DNA from: Rhodospirillaceae bacterium
Lineage (GTDB): Bacteria; Pseudomonadota; Alphaproteobacteria; Rhodospirillales; Rhodospirillaceae
Assembly: GCA_040219235.1 (NCBI GenBank)
Contig: JAVJSV010000021.1
Coordinates: 1-64,000 of the forward strand
Reading direction: 5' to 3'
DNA length: 64,000 nucleotides
The notes below the pieces were generated by a model. That model did not search any database. It saw only the letters and a list, made by a program, of their open reading frames with translations, and was not told the DNA's origin. How positions within the stretch are numbered: position 1 is the stretch's first letter; each line of letters begins with the position of its first letter. Both the position numbers and the translations under genes were made by a program. Positions 58,807-64,000 of this stretch are shown here, in pieces.

Positions 58807-60315
58807 TTACTCCTTTACATCCAGCTCATGGAAGTTGATGAACGCGTGACGCGGTTGGTAGTTCAACACCCGCGCCGCAACGCCATCAACGCCGGGCATT
58901 TCCCACAGGTACAAGGAGGTTGGTTCATCATTGTAGAGCTTCACCAGCTGTTGGGTTTTGCGCCGGCGTTCTTCCAAGTCGAATTCCCGTTCCGCATCTT
59001 CAATCAACGGCACCCATTCCGGGCGGCAATGCCAGGGCGCGGCCCACAGGCAGGAATGAATGCGCAGCGGCCACAGCACGTCCAAGGACGGCAGGTTGTT
59101 GAAGTCCATGCCAAAGGCAATGCCGTTCCAGCCGCCCTGGCGGATTTTACGAATATGAACCGGGAAGGGGTAAGACTGAAATGTCACGTTGACACCCACA
59201 GCTGCCAGATCACTGGCAATTTGCAAATACCACGTGCCGTCGCCCGCCATCGCGCCGAGGGTCATATCGGCGGGCATATCGAAGCCGTCCGGATAGCCGG
59301 CTTCCGCCAGCAACGCCCGGGCTTTGTCCGGGTCGTAAGGGTAGGCTTTAACGTCCGGGTTGTAACCGAACGAGGCTTTCACCGCCGCCTGACCAGACGG
59401 CTCGGTTGCGCCGCCCAGCAGAATATCAATGATCTGCTGTTTGTTGACGGCATAGTTCAGCGCCTGGCGCACGCGCACATCGGCCAGCGGGTTATCGCCG
59501 GTGGACAGAAACGTCAGCAGTTGCACCCGGCCCGAGGGGCGGAAATTCAGCCGTGCCCCTGCGGCGTCCAGCAACGGGCCATCATCGGGTCCAATATCAA
59601 AGGCGATATCCAGCGCCCCGGTCAGTAGACCTTGCAGCCGCGTGGTGATTTCCGGCACCGCTTTGATTTCAATCCGATCCAGCAGCGGCGCGCGCCACGA
59701 GTTGGGGTTGGCCACCAGATTAATTTGCGTGGTGTCCCAGCGGGTGGCGATAAACGGCCCTGATCCCACCGGCGCTTGCGCAAAGCCTTGGCGGCCCAGG
59801 GCGGCCCAGGGGCCGGGGGCGGGAATGCGAATGCCGGAGAGTCGTCGTGGCAAAAGAATATTCGGCGCTTTGGTTTTGACCTCCAGGGTCAAGCTGTCGA
59901 TGGCGCGTGCGCTGGCGACATCAATCACCGACTGGGCAACCACTTCAATCAGGCCATCGCCAGAGGCAAAATAATTCAGAGCTGCCGCTGCTGCCGCCGC
60001 ATCAAACGGCTCGCCGTTTGAGAAAAAGACATCCGGACGCAAATAAAAATGCCAGGTTAGCGGATCAACGCTGTCCCATCGCTCGGCGATCCAAGGCCGC
60101 AATGTGCCCTCGAGGTCGATGACCGTGAGAGAATCAAACACCGCCAGTCCCGGCACCACAGAGGGGATGGTATAAGAGCCATAGGGGTTGCCCAGGTCTT
60201 GCGGTAAGCTCACGGTGCCGATTCGCAGCATCTTCTCCGCGCTGGCTGTGGTGGGGGCCAGAGCAGACGCCACCAGCATCAAGGTCAAAATCGTCAGGTG
60301 CAGCGCACGTTTCAT
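58807..60315 (-). CDS. Orphan ABC-transporter solute-binding protein (SBP_bac_5), second paralogue
   Basis: A 502-residue family-5 binding protein from ATG 60315, which starts a signal peptide (MKRALHLTILTLMLVASAL, cleavage after ASA). WHFYLRPDVFFSNGEPFDAAA, PVGSGPFIATRW and RQALNYAVNKQQII match the family, and the C-terminal half shares MDFNNLPSLDVLWPL and WHCRPE with the paralogue at 44545. No permease or ATPase genes are nearby. It is divergent from the amidohydrolase pair and in a run with the membrane protein, NTF2-like and Na/Pi genes. It may deliver a substrate for the amidohydrolases. Confidence 0.88.
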   Translation of the reverse strand: MKRALHLTILTLMLVASALAPTTASAEKMLRIGTVSLPQDLGNPYGSYTIPSVVPGLAVFDSLTVIDLEGTLRPWIAERWDSVDPLTWHFYLRPDVFFSNGEPFDAAAAAAALNYFASGDGLIEVVAQSVIDVASARAIDSLTLEVKTKAPNILLPRRLSGIRIPAPGPWAALGRQGFAQAPVGSGPFIATRWDTTQINLVANPNSWRAPLLDRIEIKAVPEITTRLQGLLTGALDIAFDIGPDDGPLLDAAGARLNFRPSGRVQLLTFLSTGDNPLADVRVRQALNYAVNKQQIIDILLGGATEPSGQAAVKASFGYNPDVKAYPYDPDKARALLAEAGYPDGFDMPADMTLGAMAGDGTWYLQIASDLAAVGVNVTFQSYPFPVHIRKIRQGGWNGIAFGMDFNNLPSLDVLWPLRIHSCLWAAPWHCRPEWVPLIEDAEREFDLEERRRKTQQLVKLYNDEPTSLYLWEMPGVDGVAARVLNYQPRHAFINFHELDVKE

Positions 60316-60471
60316 GAGTAAACCAATCCTAATACCGTATCTATCCTGAAATGATTTTGCGGGGTTCTGCGCTGCAACGCAATCGCGCTTGTTTTGCCCC
60401 CCGGGGTATGGGGTAGGGTGAGGCATATCTTATGGGACGTTTGGGACGTTCAGAACACATGGGAGGGGCGC

Positions 60472-61911
60472 ATGCGCCACATTTTATTCACGGCAGCGGC
60501 TTTGACGACAACGGCTTTGGTGGCAGCTTGGACCATGACCACCGTCACAGAGGCTGTGGCGCAAACGGAACAGTCGGCAGCCGGAAAATTGCTGGCCTCG
60601 GTCAATCGCAATCCTTATCCCAGCACCTATGTGCCACGCCCAGCGCCGGTGACCGCTTTGGTTGGCGCGACCATTCTGGATGGGGCTGGCCAGCAGATTG
60701 ACAACGGCACGGTCGTCATGGCTGGCAGCAAAGTGCTCGCCATCGGGGCCAATATCGCCATTCCCGACAACGCCGTTGTGGTGGATGCAGCCGGAAAATG
60801 GGTGACCCCAGGGATTATCGATATTCATTCCCACATTGGCATCGGCCCGGTGCCGGACACGGAACAGTCAGGCGACGTGAATGAAGCCACCTCGCCCAAT
60901 ACCGCACAGGTCTGGACCGAGCATGCTGTATGGCCGCAAGACCCGGCCTTCGGGCGGGCCATCGCCGGCGGCATCACCACTCAGCACATTTCGGTTGGCT
61001 CTGCCAATCTGTTTGGCGGTCGCACGGTCGTGGTCAAAAACGTACCCGCCCGCACCACCCAGGGCATGAAGTTTCCGGGGGCTAAACAGGGCCTTAAAAT
61101 GGCCTGCGGGGAGAATCCCAAACGCGTCTATGGCAGCAAAAGCGGTCCCAGTACCCGCATGGCCAACTTCGCAGGCTATCGCGATGGTTGGTACGATGCA
61201 CTCCAGTATCAATACGATTGGGATTTGTATGACTCAAAAGTTCAACAGGGCGACCCGGCGGCCAAGCCACCCAAGCGGGATTTAAAGCTGGAAACTCTGG
61301 CCATGGCGCTGTCCGGCGACATTCTGGTGCAGATGCATTGCTACCGTGCCGATGAAATGGCGTTGGTGCTCGATATGGCCAAGGAGTTCGGCTATCACGT
61401 CACCACCTTCCATCACGCCGTGGAAGCCTACAAGATCGCCGATCTGTTGGCCGAGGCTGGTGTCTGTGGCGCGATGTGGGCCGACTGGTGGGGCTTCAAG
61501 CTCGAAAGCTTCGATGGCATTCGTGAAAACATTGCCTTGGTCGATGCGGCGGAAAATGGCTGTGCCATTGTCCATTCGGATTCCAATGTTGATATCCAAC
61601 GACTCAATCAGGAAGCGGCCAAAGCCATGGCCGCCGGCAATCGCATCGGGTTGAACATCTCCAAGGCGCGCGCCTGGACCTGGCTGTCGCTCAATCCGGC
61701 TAAGGCGCTGGAGCTTGACGATCAAACCGGATCTTTGGAACCAGGCAAAATGGCCGACGTGGTGCTGTGGAATGGTGACCCGTTCTCGGTCTACACCCAG
61801 GCGGAGCAGGTCTATATTGATGGCGCGCTGACTTATGATCGTGATGATCCGTCCAAGCAGTTTTTGTCGGACTTTGAAGTGGGGTACGTCGAGCAGGGAG
61901 ACCTGAAATGA
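60472..61911 (+). CDS. Secreted amidohydrolase (imidazolonepropionase-like), first of a coupled pair
   Basis: GGGAGGGG precedes ATG 60472. A signal peptide ends AVAQ near residue 31. The amidohydrolase fold shows WVTPGIIDIHSHIGIG with an intact HxH near residue 119, then VTTFHHAVEAYKIADLL with later metal His, IVHSDSNVD with the catalytic-type Asp, and the closing SLEPGKMADVVLWNGDPF. The metal site looks complete. The second gene begins within its end (ATGA). Such pairs may form heteromeric periplasmic amidases or peptidases; the substrate is unknown. Confidence 0.87.
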   Translation: MRHILFTAAALTTTALVAAWTMTTVTEAVAQTEQSAAGKLLASVNRNPYPSTYVPRPAPVTALVGATILDGAGQQIDNGTVVMAGSKVLAIGANIAIPDNAVVVDAAGKWVTPGIIDIHSHIGIGPVPDTEQSGDVNEATSPNTAQVWTEHAVWPQDPAFGRAIAGGITTQHISVGSANLFGGRTVVVKNVPARTTQGMKFPGAKQGLKMACGENPKRVYGSKSGPSTRMANFAGYRDGWYDALQYQYDWDLYDSKVQQGDPAAKPPKRDLKLETLAMALSGDILVQMHCYRADEMALVLDMAKEFGYHVTTFHHAVEAYKIADLLAEAGVCGAMWADWWGFKLESFDGIRENIALVDAAENGCAIVHSDSNVDIQRLNQEAAKAMAAGNRIGLNISKARAWTWLSLNPAKALELDDQTGSLEPGKMADVVLWNGDPFSVYTQAEQVYIDGALTYDRDDPSKQFLSDFEVGYVEQGDLK

Positions 61912-63182
61912 GAGCGCTTCTTTTCGGGGCAGCAGTTCTGGTGTTGTCTCACCCGGCTGCGGCAGACGTGACCGCCATCATCAACGGCACCGTGCACACC
62001 ATGACCGATGCCGGCGTGCTTGAAAACGCCATCGTGTTGATCGATGACGATGAAATCGTCGCGGTCGGCAGCGCTGTTGAAATTCCGGACGGCGCAACCA
62101 TAATCGATGCCGCTGGCCGCCCGGTCACGCCCGGTCTGATGAACGTGGTCACCAAAATCGGTTTGCTGGAAGTTGGGCAAGTCGATGCCGCGGAGGACTA
62201 TGGTTTATCCGGTGCACCGTTCACCGCGGCCTTTAATGTTGCCGCTGGACTCAATCCGGACTCAGTATTGATTCCCATCACACGTTTGGATGGCATTACC
62301 CGGGCGGTCACAGTCCCATCCGGGTGGGGCGCCGTCTTCGATGGTCTTGGAGCCGTCGTTCATCTTGGCATCGACGACGACATTGTCGAAGAAGATGAAG
62401 CGGCGTTGTACACGTCCTTTGGCGGTCGTTCTGCCAGCGTTATGGGCGGTGCACGTGGCGCACTTGATGTGTTTTTGCGCCAAGCGTTTGAGGATGCCTT
62501 GCACTTTGATAAAAACCGTCGCGACTTTGAAAAGAACCGAACCCGTGAGTACGTCCTGCATCATCTGGACCTTGAAGCGCTGTTGCTCGTCTTGAGCGGC
62601 GAGATTCCCATGGTGGTGGACGTCAATCGCGCCGCTGACATGCGCGTGCTGATGGATCTCGCGGACGACTATGACATTCGCATGATTTTCACCAGCGCAA
62701 GGGAAGCCTGGAAAGTGGCTGAGGATCTGGCCGATGAAGAGATCACGGTAATCATTGATCCGTCCAACAACCTGCCGACCACTTTCGATAACATCTACGC
62801 CACCAAAGACAACGCACGGCTGTTGCACGAGGCCGGGGTGAAATTTGCCATCGCGACCATTTCGTTCAACGATCTTAATAACCCGCGCAACATCACTCAG
62901 CTGGCCGGAATCGCTGTCGCCAATGGTTTGCCCTATGACGCCGCGCTTAAAGCCATCACCCGCAATCCCGCGGAGATGTTTGATGTCGATGATGACTACG
63001 GCACGCTGGCGCCGGGTATGGACGCCGATGTGGTGGTGTGGGAGGGCGATCCGCTGGAACTCGTCACCCTCCCAACACATGTCTTCATCAAAGGCGATCT
63101 GATGCCGCAGGACAACCGCCAGCTCCGCCTGCGCGACCGCTACAAAAACCTCAGCAATCCAACGCCCATGCAGTATCGGTAA
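61908..63182 (+). CDS. Secreted amidohydrolase-like protein lacking the HxH metal motif, second of a coupled pair
   Basis: A 424-residue protein, overlapping its partner by 4 bases. A signal peptide ends AAA near residue 20. The fold is clear (ALVENAIVLIDDDEIVAVGS-type start and GTLAPGMDADVVVWEGDPL end), but where the partner has DIHSHIG this one reads NVVTKIG, so the first metal pair is missing. Later segments (AGVKFAIATIS) also lack the usual His and Asp. It is probably a non-catalytic partner subunit. Keeping it coupled and in frame suggests that it is under selection. Confidence 0.82.
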   Translation: MRALLFGAAVLVLSHPAAADVTAIINGTVHTMTDAGVLENAIVLIDDDEIVAVGSAVEIPDGATIIDAAGRPVTPGLMNVVTKIGLLEVGQVDAAEDYGLSGAPFTAAFNVAAGLNPDSVLIPITRLDGITRAVTVPSGWGAVFDGLGAVVHLGIDDDIVEEDEAALYTSFGGRSASVMGGARGALDVFLRQAFEDALHFDKNRRDFEKNRTREYVLHHLDLEALLLVLSGEIPMVVDVNRAADMRVLMDLADDYDIRMIFTSAREAWKVAEDLADEEITVIIDPSNNLPTTFDNIYATKDNARLLHEAGVKFAIATISFNDLNNPRNITQLAGIAVANGLPYDAALKAITRNPAEMFDVDDDYGTLAPGMDADVVVWEGDPLELVTLPTHVFIKGDLMPQDNRQLRLRDRYKNLSNPTPMQYR

Positions 63183-63186
63183 GGGG

Positions 63187-63203
63187 CGTACGTAACGCCC
63201 CTC
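63187..63203. terminator. Hairpin after the amidohydrolase pair
   Basis: AGGGGCG and CGCCCCT form a 7-bp GC-rich stem around a TACGTAA loop, a few bases after the stop codon at 63182. There is no T run, so termination is likely but not certain. It also marks the point where base composition changes. Confidence 0.6.
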
Positions 63204-63466
63204 CTGTCGAATTTCGCCTTGCGGAGAAGGAAGCTGCTGAACTAAATCTTACGTGGGTAAAAGCTTTGTCAGCTAAAGGTGAGCGTGTTGCTTTGAATAC
63301 CTTGCGCGATAGATTAGGACTAGAAGAAGATATCTGCAAAAAGCTAGATATGTTCAATTGTTCAGGTTTTATGTCTCTTCACTTAACTCCATTAGGTAAG
63401 GTCATAGCAATCTCAAGTTTGCAGGCAAATGATCAAATAAATGGAAGTATGGACGAGTTGCTGTGA
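63203..63466 (+). pseudogene. C-terminal remnant of an unknown gene at the edge of foreign DNA
   Basis: A frame ending at TGA 63464-63466 codes about 85 residues of protein-like sequence (LRDRLGLEEDICKKLDMF and FMSLHLTPLGKVIAISS), but it has no ATG and no ribosome site after the end of the amidohydrolase gene. Upstream codons in this frame are only the shadow of that gene. The simplest reading is a gene that lost its 5' end when the DNA was joined here. The LTPLG tail resembles ends of some small defence or DUF4393-like proteins; this is a weak resemblance. Confidence 0.5.
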
Positions 63467-63509
63467 TTTTAAATTCGCTTAAATCACTAGACGTTTATCG
63501 AACTTAGCT

Positions 63510-64000
63510 ATGGCCGCTCGTAGTCAGATTATCAGAGATCGTTTGCTGAGCATTCTCCAGTCGCGGCAACATGATTATTCGATTGAATATAGCCGTGAGC
63601 AAGCCAAAATGATCGCTAAACACGATGGCTGGCTGTCTAACAGTAGGCGTGGAGTTTGGGCTGGTATGCTAGCACTTACAGAATTTCGAACGTCTATTTT
63701 AGTTGTGGGTCGTGCATATCTCAAAAAGTGTAGCCTTTCTAGGGTATGCCCAGCAGATCACATTGATATTGTTGAAGAAGTTATCGCTCACCATGTCGAG
63801 CGCATAGAGAGCATATTTATAACTAGTATCAATTCAGGTGCATCTTATGGGCATGTAAGTGGACATAAAAAAGTGTTCTGGAACGTTACCGGGCAGTTTA
63901 AGGAGCATGAGCTGCCAGCTTCCTTAAGTGAACTGCAGCGAGGGTTTGTTGATGACGAACTAATTTATGAGCACAAACCGATGATATTGCGTGTTTGGGA
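63510..64000 (+). CDS. Unknown protein, N-terminal 163 residues (runs off the window)
   Basis: An open frame from ATG 63510 to the window end with no stop. It begins MAARSQIIRDRLLSILQSRQ and is mostly helical, with two Cys (KKCSLSRVCPAD), several His and the pair HHVERIESIF. No family is recognised. The codon usage is AT-rich at third positions (AAA, ATA, TTA, AGT), unlike the rest of the window. It follows the truncated gene by 43 bases, so it probably belongs to the same acquired segment. The ribosome site is weak. Confidence 0.6.
   Translation, partial: MAARSQIIRDRLLSILQSRQHDYSIEYSREQAKMIAKHDGWLSNSRRGVWAGMLALTEFRTSILVVGRAYLKKCSLSRVCPADHIDIVEEVIAHHVERIESIFITSINSGASYGHVSGHKKVFWNVTGQFKEHELPASLSELQRGFVDDELIYEHKPMILRVW

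Noticed and set aside
58789-59628. A 279-codon open frame on the plus strand opposite the solute-binding protein gene
   Set aside because: It is antisense to a clear family-5 binding protein with signal peptide and motifs; composition (many His, Gln, Arg) is typical of a GC-rich shadow frame.
62262-63080. A 272-codon minus-strand frame inside the second amidohydrolase gene
   Set aside because: It lies fully antisense to a gene with a recognisable fold; it has no ribosome site or family signature.

Overview
The window looks like the chromosome of a Gram-negative alphaproteobacterium with moderately high GC. The order cannot be fixed from the sequence. Supporting signs are TonB-dependent receptors, a FecI/FecR surface-signalling pair, a complete TRAP transporter, many twin-arginine (Tat) signal peptides, and a phage-shock cluster with a sigma-54 promoter. 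No rRNA, tRNA, CRISPR array, IS element or intact prophage was seen. Most genes are chromosomal housekeeping or catabolic genes. The last ~800 bases are visibly AT-richer and look like the edge of acquired DNA.

Region by region. 0-6 kb: the tail of an unknown gene, a Tat-exported methyltransferase-like protein, a TlpA-like thioredoxin, argE-cysS, and hisI. 6-9.7 kb: a minus-strand run of four secreted metallo-beta-lactamase-fold hydrolases, all ending in Gly-Trp. 9.8-15.3 kb: a double VOC protein, a GNAT acetyltransferase, a YqaA-type membrane protein, a Sel1-type lipoprotein gene broken by an in-frame TAG, a surface-antigen-like protein, an amidohydrolase and small proteins, one of them Cas2-fold-like. 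15.4-19.3 kb: a two-domain PPK2 kinase, a sterol desaturase/MarR/small membrane protein operon with two matched palindromes upstream, and a frameshifted DJ-1/PfpI gene. 19.6-22.5 kb: a nitrilase-like lipoprotein without the catalytic Cys, a lone HicA-like protein, and a membrane protein overlapping a cytochrome c without the axial Met. 23-28.2 kb: a TonB receptor with a PhoD phosphatase, then two phage-type small genes.

28.5-37.8 kb is the most coherent block. FecI sigma factor, FecR and an M24 peptidase lie on the minus strand, divergent from an STN-domain TonB receptor followed by two more M24 peptidases. All three peptidases carry Tat-like signals. The layout suggests a signal-controlled system that takes up and cleaves a peptide or a proline- or amide-containing ligand. 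37.8-44.2 kb holds a small c-type cytochrome, small membrane proteins and a TRAP transporter whose operon begins with a response-regulator-like gene; a paralogue lies just upstream. 44.5-49 kb holds an orphan ABC solute-binding protein, an RraA-fold protein and an ABC-F ATPase. 48.8-51.4 kb holds pspABC, with a sigma-54 promoter and an IHF-like site, divergent from pspF. 51.4-63.2 kb holds a methyltransferase, an amine oxidase/CpeT-like/DUF1838 operon, an Na/Pi symporter, an NTF2-fold protein, a second orphan solute-binding protein and a translationally coupled amidohydrolase pair of which the second lacks the HxH metal motif.

Two window-wide patterns stand out. At least seven genes have a short (12-16 bp) tandem duplication lying across the stop codon, once as four units with four consecutive in-frame stops. 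Several enzymes have lost a normally essential residue (nitrilase Cys, cytochrome axial Met, RraA Arg-Asp, HxH in two amidohydrolases, Glu-to-Asp in all three M24 peptidases).
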